From assembly GCF_020907405.1 (NCBI RefSeq), contig NZ_JAJJOE010000003.1, forward strand, positions 186,001 through 250,000: 64,000 nucleotides of DNA, read 5' to 3'. This document shows positions 1-8,952 of this stretch, one piece after another (position 1 is the stretch's first letter; the number at the start of each line of letters is the position of its first letter). This DNA comes from Arthrobacter sp. zg-Y769 (lineage in GTDB: Bacteria > Actinomycetota > Actinomycetes > Actinomycetales > Micrococcaceae). Position numbers and translations under genes: made by a program. The notes under the pieces were generated by a model. It was not told the origin of the DNA, did no database searches, and saw only the letters and a list, made by a program, of their open reading frames with translations.

Positions 1-524
1 GGGTGGTCGAAGTACTGGCGCACCTTGTCCACGTGCAGCTTCTTGTCCAGCCCGGTCTTCAAGAGGTTCATGCCCAGGTCTTCGCGGTACTGGCGGCAGC
101 TGGAGTACGAGGAGTAGACACTGGTGGTGACCATGAGGATGCGGCGGTAGCCGTTGTCGTACGCCTCCTGGAGGACGTCCTTGATGTAGGGCGCCCAGTT
201 GCGGTTGCCCCAGAGGACGGGCAGTTCGACGCCGCGGCGTGCCAGCTCGGCTTCCAGGGCCGCCTTCAAGGCGCGGTTCTGCTCATTGATCGGGCTGATG
301 CCGCCGTTGGCGCGGTAGTGGGTGGCCACTTCCTCCAGCCGCTCATCGGGGATGCCGCGGCCGGCGGTGACGTTGCGCAGGAAGGGAATGACGTCTTCCT
401 GGCCTTCCGGGCCGCCGAAGGACGCCAGCAGGATGGCGTCGTAGTGCTTCGGGGCCATGCGGCCGTTTTCGTCGACGCCCTCAAACGGGTCGAACACGGG
501 CTCGTTGGAAACAGCGGATGTCAT
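1..524 (-). CDS. hemH: Coproporphyrin ferrochelatase, N-terminal part (partial)
   Basis: The gene reads off the left edge, so only the first 174 residues are visible. It inserts ferrous iron into coproporphyrin III (CpfC activity) in the actinobacterial haem route. The early stretch [16 protein letters not shown], the motif [11 protein letters not shown] and the segment [17 protein letters not shown] are typical of ferrochelatases. The ATG at 524 overlaps the TGA of the upstream chdC gene in an ATGA arrangement, which fixes the start and implies translational coupling. It is the last visible gene of the operon hemE-cgoX-chdC-hemH, transcribed leftwards. Confidence in the family is high; the C-terminal half cannot be checked here. 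Confidence 0.93.
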   Translation of the reverse strand, partial: MTSAVSNEPVFDPFEGVDENGRMAPKHYDAILLASFGGPEGQEDVIPFLRNVTAGRGIPDERLEEVATHYRANGGISPINEQNRALKAALEAELARRGVELPVLWGNRNWAPYIKDVLQEAYDNGYRRILMVTTSVYSSYSSCRQYREDLGMNLLKTGLDKKLHVDKVRQYFDH

Positions 525-1228
525 TTGAGTACCTCGGCAACTTCGGCGGCCGGAATACGCCGGCCGGTATAGAACGGGACTTCTTCACGGACGTGGTTGC
601 GGGCCTCGGTGGCACGCAGGTGGCGCATCATGTCGACCAGGTCAACCAGGTTGGGAGCTTCCAGGCCCAGGATCCATTCCCAGTCACCGAGGGCGAAGGA
701 AGCGACGGTGTTGGCCAGGACCTGCGGGAATTCGCGACCGAGCATGCCGTGGTCGCGCAGCATCTTGCCGCGTTCCTCGGCGGGCAGCTGGTACCACTCG
801 TAGGAACGGACAAACGGGTAGACGCAGATCCAGGCCTCCGGGTCGATGCCCCGGGCGAAGGACGGCCAGTGGTTCTTGGAGAACTCCGCATCGCGGTGCA
901 CGCCCATGGCGGACCAGGCGATTTCGGTGCCGGCGAACAGCTCCGTCCGGCGGATCCGGCGAAGGGCCGCCTGCAGCGCTTCCGGCGCACTGCCGTGCAA
1001 CCACACCATAACGTCGGCGTCCACGCGCATGGCGGAGACGTCGTAAAGCCCGCGGAGCGTGACGTTGCCGGCTGCCATCTCCTTGGCAAGGTCCTCGAAC
1101 GCGTCAACGGCGCCGGCTGAAACAGGCGCTTTCGGCATGGAGGACCGTTTGAAAACGGTCCAAAGGGTAAAGAACTGTTCGTCGTTGCCGGCCGCCCCGG
1201 CGGCGCTGCGGTCCATCGTCTCACTCAT
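521..1228 (-). CDS. chdC: Coproheme decarboxylase (HemQ/ChdC)
   Basis: This 235-residue chlorite-dismutase-fold protein performs the last step of the coproporphyrin-dependent haem pathway, decarboxylating two propionates of coproheme with hydrogen peroxide. The core segment [13 protein letters not shown] (residues 137-149) is followed by [12 protein letters not shown] with His160, which by family position is the proximal haem ligand. The length is normal for the actinobacterial family. Start ATG at 1228; the stop overlaps the hemH start by 4 bases. Its presence between cgoX and hemH shows that the organism uses the coproporphyrin route and not the protoporphyrin route. Confidence 0.95.
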   Translation of the reverse strand: MSETMDRSAAGAAGNDEQFFTLWTVFKRSSMPKAPVSAGAVDAFEDLAKEMAAGNVTLRGLYDVSAMRVDADVMVWLHGSAPEALQAALRRIRRTELFAGTEIAWSAMGVHRDAEFSKNHWPSFARGIDPEAWICVYPFVRSYEWYQLPAEERGKMLRDHGMLGREFPQVLANTVASFALGDWEWILGLEAPNLVDLVDMMRHLRATEARNHVREEVPFYTGRRIPAAEVAEVLK

Positions 1229-1302
1229 GTTTAACAGTCTGCCCTTTGCGTATGGCTAAGTCGAAACACCGCACTTCTACGAACTGTAGAAAGTGCTGAA
1301 GA

Positions 1303-2838
1303 TCACAGCAGGGTGTTGGAGAGCGCTGCCATCCGGGTGCGGGTATCGGCAGTGACGGCGGCCAGACCGGTACCGGCCAGCCAGGCTCCCACCGCTTCAA
1401 GTCCGGGCGCTTCGGCCACCGCCGCGCGGACGGCACCCACCCGGTCCTTATGCCCTACAGCGGCCGAGGGCAGAGCACCCACCCACCGGACAACATCCCA
1501 GCCGACGACGTCGTCGGCCCTGATCCCCACCTGCAGCAGGCCGGATGCATCCGCCACGGCCTGCCGGAAGAGGTCATCGTCGGCGCGGTCCACGTGGGAA
1601 GGTTCGGCTGCGGAGTCCTCCGCGGACAGTGCCCGGCCGTACGAGAGGCGCAGCACGTGGGTTCCCGGTCCGGTGGAATCCGCGAGCCACTGCCATTTGG
1701 CCGTGGCATGGGTCATGGCCTTCGCATCGACGCCTTCCACCTCGCGCGCCACCAGGACGCCGGTGCCGCGCGGCATCGCATCCAGTTCCGGCAGGTCCAC
1801 CACCAGCGTCACCAGGGCCACTCCCGGTCCCGGCTGGGGCCGGTAAGCCGATACCTCGGGCAGCGCGGTCGCGATCAGGTCCGCGGCTGCCGGACCTTCC
1901 GCGGCAACCACCACGGCGTCCGCCGCCAGCTCCCGGCCGTTGCTGCAGCGGACCCGCCACCCTTCGGCTTCGCGGGCCAGGGACTCGGCACGGATGCCGG
2001 TACGCAGGCCTGCACCGGCGGTTTCCAGGTCCGAGACCAGCGCCTCGGCGAGCCGGCCCATTCCGCCCTCAAGCCCGGCAACCGCCGATCCGGCGGGCGC
2101 CGCTGCACGCATGGCGCCTACGGCGGCGGCAAGGGAGCCGTGCCGGGAGACGGCAGCGCGCAGTCCCGGTGCCACGGAATCGACGTCGAGCACGTCCGGA
2201 TCGGCGGAATAGACGCCGCCGACCACCGGGGTCACGAGCCGGCGAAGCACTGCCTCGCCCATCCGGGTCCGCACCAGCTCACCCAGGCTCATGGATCCAC
2301 GGCGGAACAGGTTACCCACCGGCAGGACCTTGTCCATGGCTGCCCGGGCCGCTCCTGCGCGGCCCAGGGCACGGGCGATATCCGGGTGCCGCGGATCGGC
2401 CGGGATGCCGAGCAGCCCGCTGGCCGGCATCCGCTGTGCCCCCGAGGGCAGGTCGTCCGCTGCCAGCTGCAGCCATGACCCGGCCGGGTTGGGCGCCGTC
2501 ACCGCGTCCGCCAGGCCCAGTTCCCCCACCAGTTCCGGAACTGCCGGTGACCGCGTGGCGAAGGACTCCGCGCCGCTGTCCAGCTCTATCCCGGCCACGG
2601 AGTGCCGGCCCACGCAGCCGCCGAACCGGTCCGAGGCTTCCAGCACCGTCACGCGGACGCCTGCCCGCTGCAGGTCACGGGCTGCGATCAGGCCGGAGAT
2701 GCCGCCGCCGACGACGATGGCCGAGGGGCCGGTCGGCGTTTCGGGCTGCGTGCCGGTTTTGGCTGCGGGCTTTTCCGGCTTCGCGGATTTTTCCGCTTTG
2801 GCAGGTTTTTCCGGCTTGGCGAGGAAACGGTTGGGCAT
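1303..2838 (-). CDS. hemY: Coproporphyrinogen III oxidase (CgoX, HemY-type)
   Basis: This flavoprotein of about 511 residues oxidises coproporphyrinogen III to coproporphyrin III. After a lysine/proline-rich N-terminal extension of about 40 residues containing PEKPAKAEK-like repeats comes the FAD-binding GGGISGLIAARDLQRAG motif, then ASDRFGGCVGRHS. The C-terminal FAD motif is near GAWLAGTGL. The ATG at 2838 lies two bases after the hemE stop; a longer frame continues upstream into hemE but is not needed. The KPEK-rich leader is not part of the usual fold and is probably a disordered or low-complexity extension. Position between hemE and chdC supports the CgoX assignment over classical protoporphyrinogen oxidase. 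Confidence 0.92.
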   Translation of the reverse strand: MPNRFLAKPEKPAKAEKSAKPEKPAAKTGTQPETPTGPSAIVVGGGISGLIAARDLQRAGVRVTVLEASDRFGGCVGRHSVAGIELDSGAESFATRSPAVPELVGELGLADAVTAPNPAGSWLQLAADDLPSGAQRMPASGLLGIPADPRHPDIARALGRAGAARAAMDKVLPVGNLFRRGSMSLGELVRTRMGEAVLRRLVTPVVGGVYSADPDVLDVDSVAPGLRAAVSRHGSLAAAVGAMRAAAPAGSAVAGLEGGMGRLAEALVSDLETAGAGLRTGIRAESLAREAEGWRVRCSNGRELAADAVVVAAEGPAAADLIATALPEVSAYRPQPGPGVALVTLVVDLPELDAMPRGTGVLVAREVEGVDAKAMTHATAKWQWLADSTGPGTHVLRLSYGRALSAEDSAAEPSHVDRADDDLFRQAVADASGLLQVGIRADDVVGWDVVRWVGALPSAAVGHKDRVGAVRAAVAEAPGLEAVGAWLAGTGLAAVTADTRTRMAALSNTLL

Positions 2839-2840
2839 GG

Positions 2841-3902
2841 TTACGGCTCCACCGAATGAATCAGTTCGACCACCCGCGTCAGGACGCCGGCGTCGGTTTC
2901 CGGCGGCACGCCGTGGCCCAGGTTGACCACATGCCCGGGCGCGGCTGCGCCTGCGGCGAGTACCTCGCGGACATGTGCTTCCAGGATTTCCCACGGTGCG
3001 CTCAACAGTGCGGGGTCAATGTTGCCCTGCAGCGGCGTCATACCGCCGAGGCGGCGGTTGGCCTCGTCCAGCGGGAGCCGGTAATCCACGCCCACCACGT
3101 CCACGCCGACGTCGCGCATGGCCACCAGCAGTTCGGAGGTGCCGGTGCCGAAATGCACCAGCGGGGCGCCGAGCCCGCGCACATGGTCCAGGGCCCGGGA
3201 AGAGGCAGGGGCCACGTGCTTGACGTAGTCCGCCAGGCCTAGGGAGCCCGCCCACGAATCGAAGAGCTGGCCGGCACTGGCACCGGCTTCCAGCTGCGCA
3301 CGCAGGAACATGCCGGACGCATCGGCCGCCCAGGCGGTCAGCGCCTGCCAGGCCTCCGGGTCGGCGTGCATCATGGTGCGCGGGCCGAGGTGGTCACGGG
3401 ATGGCTTGCCCTCGACCATGTAGGCGGCCAGGGTGAACGGCGCACCGGCGAAACCGATCAGCGGCTTGGAGCCGAGCTCGGCAACCGTCAGCCGGACGGC
3501 TTCCCGGATGGGTTCCAGCGCTTCCTCGGTCAGCCGCGGCAGGGCGGCGACGTCGGCGGCGGTCCGCACCGGGCGGCCCAGCACCGGCCCGATGCCGGGG
3601 ACAATGTCCACGTCCACGCCGGCCAGCTTCAGCGGAATAACGATGTCGGAGAAGAAAATCCCGGCATCCACATCGTGGCGGCGCACCGGCTGCAGGGTGA
3701 TCTCCGCAGCCAGTTCGGGACGGAGGCAGGATTCCAGCATGCCGATCCCTTCCCTGGCCTTGAGGTATTCCGGCAGGGAGCGGCCGGCCTGCCGCATAAA
3801 CCACACGGGACGGCGGGCGGGAGTGCCGCCGCGGTACGCGGTGATGAGGGGCGAATCGGCCGTACGGCCATCCAGCAGCGGATGAGTGGCGCTAAGAGTC
3901 AT
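2841..3902 (-). CDS. hemE: Uroporphyrinogen decarboxylase
   Basis: The 353-residue enzyme decarboxylates the four acetate side chains of uroporphyrinogen III to give coproporphyrinogen III. The family motif RPVWFMRQAGRSLPEY lies near residue 31, followed by the substrate-pocket segment GFAGAPFTLAAYMVEG. It is the first gene of the leftward haem operon and is divergent from hemA. The ATG at 3902 is preceded by purine-rich GGAGAGAATCAAGG. The stop at 2841 is two bases before the next start, so the two genes are tightly coupled. Confidence 0.96.
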   Translation of the reverse strand: MTLSATHPLLDGRTADSPLITAYRGGTPARRPVWFMRQAGRSLPEYLKAREGIGMLESCLRPELAAEITLQPVRRHDVDAGIFFSDIVIPLKLAGVDVDIVPGIGPVLGRPVRTAADVAALPRLTEEALEPIREAVRLTVAELGSKPLIGFAGAPFTLAAYMVEGKPSRDHLGPRTMMHADPEAWQALTAWAADASGMFLRAQLEAGASAGQLFDSWAGSLGLADYVKHVAPASSRALDHVRGLGAPLVHFGTGTSELLVAMRDVGVDVVGVDYRLPLDEANRRLGGMTPLQGNIDPALLSAPWEILEAHVREVLAAGAAAPGHVVNLGHGVPPETDAGVLTRVVELIHSVEP

Positions 3903-4005
3903 ACCTTGATTCTCTCCAAATTCCCGGGCAATCGATAACCGGGGCTCCCCCGGCGGGAACGGTGGCCCTTCTCACACGGTTAAACGGCGAAATCGGGGCA
4001 GCCGA

Positions 4006-4036
4006 TTGAAGGTATCCTCCGGGGCGTGGCTAGTAT
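4006..4036 (+). promoter_or_regulatory. Candidate hemA promoter (leaderless)
   Basis: TTGAAG at 4006-4011 and TAGTAT at 4031-4036 are separated by 19 bases. The -10 element ends nine bases before the GTG start of hemA at 4046, so a transcript would begin at or just before the start codon. No Shine-Dalgarno sequence precedes the GTG, which fits leaderless translation, common in actinobacteria. This is a pattern match only. Confidence 0.45.
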
Positions 4037-4045
4037 TGACCTACT

Positions 4046-5386
4046 GTGGTTCTACTTTCCCTCATTGCTACGCACACCGACGTAGACCTGGAGACTGTCG
4101 CCCGGCTCAGCGCCGGCGCATCCGAGGTCTCGTCTTCGCTGGTCGATTCCGGAACCGCCGTCGCCGGCTCCGTCGTCCTCGCCACCTGCAACCGGTTGGA
4201 GGTGTATTGCGAAACCAGCTCGGACGCGGACATTGAAGCCGCCCGTTCCGCCGTTGTGGCCGAGATCAGCCGGCACTCCGGGATGAGCGAAGACCTGGTC
4301 TCCCGCTCCTTTGCCACCAACACCGGTGAATCCGTTCCCCAGCACCTCTTCGCCGTCGGCGCAGGGCTGGACTCCGCCGTCGTCGGCGAACGTGAAATTG
4401 CCGGCCAGGTGCGCCGGGCCCTGATCGAGGCCCAGGAAAGCGGCACCGCCAGCGGCGGCCTCACCCGATTATTCCAAACCGCTTCCCGCACCGCCAAGGA
4501 CGTCGGTGCCCTTACAGCCCTCGGCAAACGGGGGCTTTCCATTGTTTCGGTTGCCCTGGGCCTGGCCGCTGACTTGTCCGAAAACCGCGACTGGTCACGA
4601 AAGTCCGTGGTGGTTTTCGGTACCGGTGCCTACGCCGGCGCCACCATGGCCCTGCTCAAGGAGCGCGGCTGCACCGACATCAGTGTCTATTCCTCCTCCA
4701 ACCGCGCAGAGTCCTTCGCCGCTTCCCGCGGCGGCAGGCCGCTGACCCGCGAATCGCTGCCCGCCGCCCTGACCCGCGCCGACGTCGTCATCGGCTGCAG
4801 CGGCAGCGACAGCCAGGTCAGCGCGGAAGATGTGCGCCGCGTCCGTGCGGCAGCGGGCAAGCCGCTGATCATTATCGACCTTGCCCTGACGCATGACTTC
4901 GATCCCGCGGTCCGCGAGATCGACAGCGTCGAGCTGATCACCCTGGAATCCGTCCGGCTGGCCGCGCCGGCCGAGCAGGCCGAATCGCTGAAGCAGGCCA
5001 GCACCATCGTGGCCGATGCCGCGAAGAACTTCTCGAAGCAGCAGCTCAGCCGTGAGATGGACTCCGCGATCGTTGCACTGCGCCGGCACACCCTGGACGT
5101 GCTCGAATCGGAGCTGGAGAAAGTCCGCGCCCAGCACGGGTGCACCGGCGCCGCGCAGGAAGTGGAGTTCGCCATGCGCCGCATGGTCAAGCAGCTGCTC
5201 CACGTTCCCACCGTCCGCGCCCGGGAGCTGGCCGCCAGCGGCCAGCAGGAGGATTACATCCGGGGACTCGAAGCCCTGTACGGGATCACGGTGGAGCGCG
5301 GCGACGCCGCCGCGCCCGCCAAGGGTGCCGGTTCGCCTGCGGACGACGGCGCCGATTCGGACGACGCGGAACCGAAGTCCGCGTAG
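4046..5386 (+). CDS. hemA: Glutamyl-tRNA reductase
   Basis: This 446-residue NADPH-dependent enzyme reduces glutamyl-tRNA to glutamate-1-semialdehyde, the first step of tetrapyrrole synthesis. The catalytic Cys lies in [13 protein letters not shown] (about residue 50). [14 protein letters not shown] follows, then the Rossmann segment [16 protein letters not shown]. The C-terminal 30 residues are Ala/Asp-rich and probably disordered. Start is GTG at 4046 (peptide [16 protein letters not shown]), as expected for the family. It is divergent from hemE, so early and late haem genes share one intergenic control region of about 140 bases. Confidence 0.96.
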   Translation: MVLLSLIATHTDVDLETVARLSAGASEVSSSLVDSGTAVAGSVVLATCNRLEVYCETSSDADIEAARSAVVAEISRHSGMSEDLVSRSFATNTGESVPQHLFAVGAGLDSAVVGEREIAGQVRRALIEAQESGTASGGLTRLFQTASRTAKDVGALTALGKRGLSIVSVALGLAADLSENRDWSRKSVVVFGTGAYAGATMALLKERGCTDISVYSSSNRAESFAASRGGRPLTRESLPAALTRADVVIGCSGSDSQVSAEDVRRVRAAAGKPLIIIDLALTHDFDPAVREIDSVELITLESVRLAAPAEQAESLKQASTIVADAAKNFSKQQLSREMDSAIVALRRHTLDVLESELEKVRAQHGCTGAAQEVEFAMRRMVKQLLHVPTVRARELAASGQQEDYIRGLEALYGITVERGDAAAPAKGAGSPADDGADSDDAEPKSA

Positions 5387-5392
5387 GGCGTT

Positions 5393-6583
5393 TCAGTAGA
5401 CCGGTTTCTCCGGTTCCACCCGGCGCACCCACTCCAGGATCCCGCCGGTGACGTTGTAGACCTCCGGATAACCCGCACGCCGCAGGTAGGCCGCGACCTC
5501 GGCGGACCGTACCCCGGACTTGCAGTGCACGTAGACCGGCCGTCCCGGCTCCGGCCGGAACTCCCCCGCCAGCACGGCGCCCCGCGGCGCCAGCCGGGCA
5601 CCGTCGATGCGGACAATCTCATGTTCCCCGGGTTCCCGGACGTCCAGCAGTTCGAAGTCCCGGAATCCTGCCGAGCGTTCCGCCAGCAGCTCCCGCAGGG
5701 CTTCCACATCCACTTCCGCTCCGGCCGGGGCAGGTTCCGCAGGCGCAATGCCGCAGAAGGCCTGATAGTCGCTCAGCGCCGTCACGGGAACGGTCTCCGG
5801 ATCCCGCCGGACCCGGAGTTCGCGCCAGCTCATCTCCAGGGCATTGAAGACCAGGACCCGGCCCAGCAGGGTCCGGCCCGTGCCGGTAATGAGTTTGATG
5901 GCTTCGTTGACCATGACCGAGCCGATCTGGGCGCAGAGCACCCCGAGCACTCCCCCCTCCGCGCAGGAGGGGACGGAACCTGCCGGAGGTGCCTGCGGGA
6001 ACAGGTCGCGGTAGGTGGGGCCGTGTTTGCCCCAGAACACGCTGACCTGCCCGTCGTAGCGGAGGATCGAACCCCAGACGTACGGCTTGCCCAGGATTTC
6101 CGCGGCGTCGTTGACCAGATAGCGGGTGGCGAAATTGTCGGTGCCGTCCACAATCAGGTCATATCCGGAAAAGATGTCCAGCACGTTGGAATTGTCCAGC
6201 CGCTCCCGGTGCAGCACCACCTCGACCAGCGGATTCAGCTCCGCCACGGAGCGGGCCGCGGACTCCGCCTTGGGGGTACCGACGTCGGATACGCCGTGGA
6301 TGACCTGGCGCTGCAGGTTGGAAACGTCCACGACGTCGTCGTCGACAATACCCAGCGTGCCCACTCCCGCAGCGGCCAGGTAGAGCAGCGCCGGAGATCC
6401 CAGCCCTCCGGCTCCCACCACCAGCACCCTGGCGTTCTTCAGCCGGCGCTGCGCGGCGGACCCGAACCCGGGGATGATGAGGTGCCGGGAGTAGCGTTCG
6501 GTTTCGTCACGGGTAAGTTCCGCGCCGGGCGCCACCAAAGCTGGTAGCTCCCCGACCGGGACGGTATCGCTTGCTAAGGTCAT
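5393..6583 (-). CDS. MoeB/ThiF-type adenylyltransferase with rhodanese domain (MoeZ-like)
   Basis: An E1-like enzyme of about 396 residues that adenylates the C terminus of a small sulfur-carrier protein and passes sulfur to it, as in molybdopterin or thiamine/cysteine sulfur transfer. The ATP-binding motif GAGGLGS is followed by DDDVVDVSNLQRQ and SCAEGGVLGVL. The C-terminal third is a rhodanese domain whose active-site loop is YVHCKSGVRS. A TTG nine bases upstream is possible, but ATG at 6583 is preferred. It converges with hemA with a six-base gap between stops. The carrier partner is not in this window, so the pathway is not decided. Confidence 0.88.
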   Translation of the reverse strand: MTLASDTVPVGELPALVAPGAELTRDETERYSRHLIIPGFGSAAQRRLKNARVLVVGAGGLGSPALLYLAAAGVGTLGIVDDDVVDVSNLQRQVIHGVSDVGTPKAESAARSVAELNPLVEVVLHRERLDNSNVLDIFSGYDLIVDGTDNFATRYLVNDAAEILGKPYVWGSILRYDGQVSVFWGKHGPTYRDLFPQAPPAGSVPSCAEGGVLGVLCAQIGSVMVNEAIKLITGTGRTLLGRVLVFNALEMSWRELRVRRDPETVPVTALSDYQAFCGIAPAEPAPAGAEVDVEALRELLAERSAGFRDFELLDVREPGEHEIVRIDGARLAPRGAVLAGEFRPEPGRPVYVHCKSGVRSAEVAAYLRRAGYPEVYNVTGGILEWVRRVEPEKPVY

Positions 6584-6701
6584 GAAGTCCAATCTAAGCC
6601 ACGGGTATGGCGGTTGGACCTGTCGCTTCGAATACCCGCGGGTAAACTAAGGGTCATTGTCCGTGCAGCTCAGGGCTCCGGAACTGTTGAGAGGTCCACC
6701 A

Positions 6702-7316
6702 GTGAGTAACCAGGCAGCCGGTAAACCGGTTCGACTCCCGCGGGAGGAACGCCGCCGGCAGCTGCTAAGCGCAGCGCAGGAAGTGTTTGTCAGTAACGGC
6801 TTCCACGGTGCGGCCATGGACGAGATCGCCGAAGCGGCGCACGTCAGCAAACCCGTGCTCTACCAGCATTTCCCCGGCAAGCGGGAGCTGTACCTGGCCC
6901 TGCTGGACAACCACCTGAACACGCTGACGGAGTTCCTGCGTACCGCGTTGAACTCCACCACGGACAATAAGCTTCGGGTCCGCGAAACCATGCGGGCCTA
7001 TTTCCGCTTCGTGGCGCAGGACAGCCAGGGGCACCGGATGGTTTTTGAATCCGACCTCACCAATGACGCCGAGGTCAGCGCCCGTATTGAGGAATTCAAT
7101 GCCCGCTTCGCCAACAGCATTGCCGGCGTCATTGCCGAAGACACCAAGCTTTCCCATCTCGAGGCCACCCTGCTCGGCCGTGCCCTGGCCGGAATGGCGC
7201 AGGTGAGCGCCCGGTACTGGCTGGAAACCGACGGCGGCCTGGACATCGATGCGGCAAGCGAGCTGGTTTACCGTTTAGCTTGGCGCGGAATCAGCCGGTT
7301 CCCCAAGGAGATCTAG
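6702..7316 (+). CDS. TetR-family transcriptional regulator
   Basis: A 204-residue regulator with an N-terminal helix-turn-helix (LLSAAQEVFVSNGFHGAAMD, then IAEAAHVSKPVLYQHFPGK) and a C-terminal ligand/dimer domain. The start is GTG at 6702, chosen because GAGAGG lies seven bases upstream; the frame stays open to 6657 without a ribosome site. It precedes the DUF3107 gene and a small membrane protein on the same strand, so it may control them or the divergent MoeZ-like gene. The ligand is unknown. Confidence 0.88.
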   Translation: MSNQAAGKPVRLPREERRRQLLSAAQEVFVSNGFHGAAMDEIAEAAHVSKPVLYQHFPGKRELYLALLDNHLNTLTEFLRTALNSTTDNKLRVRETMRAYFRFVAQDSQGHRMVFESDLTNDAEVSARIEEFNARFANSIAGVIAEDTKLSHLEATLLGRALAGMAQVSARYWLETDGGLDIDAASELVYRLAWRGISRFPKEI

Positions 7317-7362
7317 AGTAGATTTCGATTAGTTCGTAAATCGTTAATCAGGAGGCACCACG

Positions 7363-7587
7363 GTGGAAGTAAAAATCGGCATTCAGAATGTAGCCCGCGA
7401 AATTGTCTTCGAATCCAGCCAGAGCGCTGAAGAGGTTGCCGACGCAGTGGAGCAGTCCCTCGCCAACGGCGCCCTGCTCCGTCTCAAGGACGTCAAGGGC
7501 CGGCTGATCGTTGTTCCCGGTGCTTCCATCGGCTACGTCGAGATCGGCGCCGAGGAAGTCCGCCGCGTTGGTTTCGGCGCCCTCTAA
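7363..7587 (+). CDS. DUF3107 small conserved actinobacterial protein
   Basis: A 74-residue protein starting MEVKIGIQNVAREIVFES and ending in RRVGFGAL, matching the actinobacterial DUF3107 family of unknown function. The GTG at 7363 follows CAGGAGGC, a strong ribosome site. The family often lies near a TetR regulator, a ferritin-like protein and a DEAD-box helicase, and all three are within 4 kb here. The role is unknown. Confidence 0.85.
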   Translation: MEVKIGIQNVAREIVFESSQSAEEVADAVEQSLANGALLRLKDVKGRLIVVPGASIGYVEIGAEEVRRVGFGAL

Positions 7588-7599
7588 CCCGACGCTTCC

Positions 7600-7899
7600 A
7601 TGCTTAGCCTGATCCTGGTCACGCTGACCGCCGTTGCCGCGGGGTTCGCCGTCTGGGCCGCTGACCGCCACCGGGCCTTATACGGCGCGCTGCTGCTCCC
7701 GGGTATCTCCGTGTGTGCTGCGCTCCTGACCTGGCTGGCGCTGCGGGCGGCCGGCGTGACCGGTTTTGAGGCGGACTGGATCGGCTGGGCCGTCCCGGCG
7801 GCAGTGTCCGTCCTGGCGCCGATAGTGGCGGCCGTTCCGATTGGCCGCAGCCGCGCCAAGGCGGACACGGCCGAGACGGAGCGCATCCTGCGCCTCTAG
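7600..7899 (+). CDS. Small three-helix membrane protein
   Basis: A 99-residue hydrophobic protein with three predicted membrane segments (about residues 2-20, 29-50 and 63-81) and a short charged tail. It starts 12 bases after the DUF3107 stop and is probably cotranscribed with it. I do not recognise a named family. A stem-loop terminator follows. Confidence 0.7.
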   Translation: MLSLILVTLTAVAAGFAVWAADRHRALYGALLLPGISVCAALLTWLALRAAGVTGFEADWIGWAVPAAVSVLAPIVAAVPIGRSRAKADTAETERILRL

Positions 7900-7954
7900 A
7901 TCCCGTGGTGCCGGGAACCGGCAACGGATCTGCCGGACCCGCACGAAACGTCGG

Positions 7955-7984
7955 AAGGGCGATGCTGCGGCACCGCCCTTTTTT
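7955..7984 (+). terminator. Rho-independent terminator after DUF3107/membrane-protein unit
   Basis: AAGGGCG at 7955-7961 pairs with CGCCCTT at 7974-7980, followed directly by TTTT. It ends the rightward TetR/DUF3107 unit. Confidence 0.75.
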
Positions 7985-8023
7985 CGTGTCCCGCTTGCTC
8001 CGTTCGCGTTACGGCGATGCGGA

Positions 8024-8884
8024 TTACGACACGGCGCGGTGCGGGATCGTCTGCGGGATGGCGGGCGGCGACATCCGGGCCAGTTCGTGTGCGAACACGC
8101 CGGCCGCTATCCGGTGTCCTTCCGGGCTCAGGTGCCTTCCGTCCGGACGCAGCCTGCCGTTCAGTCCATACCGTGCCCACCAGTTCCCCGGGGTGAGGAA
8201 ATCGATTCCCTGTTCGGCGGCCACGGCGGCGAGCACCCGGTCCACCTCGCTGCGGGGTCCGGTGCCGTCACCGATGACCCCCACCATGACAATCCGGACG
8301 GACGGGTAGCTTTGCCGCAGGCCGCGGATTAGCCGGAGCGCTTCGGCGCGGATGTCTGAGGCTGGATGGGTGATGTCATTGCCCCCGCCCTGAAGCAGGA
8401 TCAACCGCGGCGTACCCCACGGGAGCAGCCACTGGTGCGCTTCCAGCGCCCGGGCATATCCGGCCACTGAGCCGTTCCCCTCGACGTAGCCGGTTCCGAT
8501 GGCGCCCCGGATGATGGCAGGGTACCCGGCCTGTTCCAGCCCCAGTCCCACCCAGGTATCCGGACCGGCCTGCGAGTCGCCGATCACCAGGGCAGAGTCC
8601 TCCACTCCCGGAACTACGGACATCATCCGGCCGGTCCGGGGCAGATAAACCAGCGATCCGGCAGCCGGAGCCGCGGGGGCAGCCGTTTCGCCTTCCACAG
8701 GCCAGCTCACCGCCGGCGCGGGCAATGCTTCGACAGGAACGGCGCTGCCCGTCGCAAGCGCTCCCGCCGTCCCGCCCGCTCCGGGGTCCGGCCGGACAGC
8801 CGGTGCCGCGGCCAGCAGCAGGACCGCAAGAACCACTGCGGCGAGGGCGCGCACCGCCCACTTCCGTGTTGCTTTCCCCCGCAC
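8024..8884 (-). CDS. Exported SGNH/GDSL-type hydrolase
   Basis: A 286-residue protein with an N-terminal membrane or signal segment (AVRALAAVVLAVLLLAAAP) and an Ala/Pro-rich linker, then an SGNH hydrolase fold. VIGDSQAG carries the nucleophile Ser. QGGGNDITHP is the Gly/Asn block. DGRHLSPEGH carries the catalytic Asp-His pair. Such enzymes are esterases or lipases acting on cell-envelope or extracellular esters; the substrate cannot be inferred. The start is GTG at 8884. It lies downstream of the ferritin-like gene on the same strand with a 68-base gap. Confidence 0.85.
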   Translation of the reverse strand: MRGKATRKWAVRALAAVVLAVLLLAAAPAVRPDPGAGGTAGALATGSAVPVEALPAPAVSWPVEGETAAPAAPAAGSLVYLPRTGRMMSVVPGVEDSALVIGDSQAGPDTWVGLGLEQAGYPAIIRGAIGTGYVEGNGSVAGYARALEAHQWLLPWGTPRLILLQGGGNDITHPASDIRAEALRLIRGLRQSYPSVRIVMVGVIGDGTGPRSEVDRVLAAVAAEQGIDFLTPGNWWARYGLNGRLRPDGRHLSPEGHRIAAGVFAHELARMSPPAIPQTIPHRAVS

Positions 8885-8952
8885 TGGATTCCCCCTGCAG
8901 CCCGTGTCCGGCTGCAGCCGGCGCTTCCGTACGGGGGAAGCGTACCGTGAAG

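Noticed and set aside
1545-3242. A 565-codon plus-strand frame over cgoX and hemE
   Set aside because: High-GC shadow of the real genes, Pro/Arg-rich with no recognisable domain.
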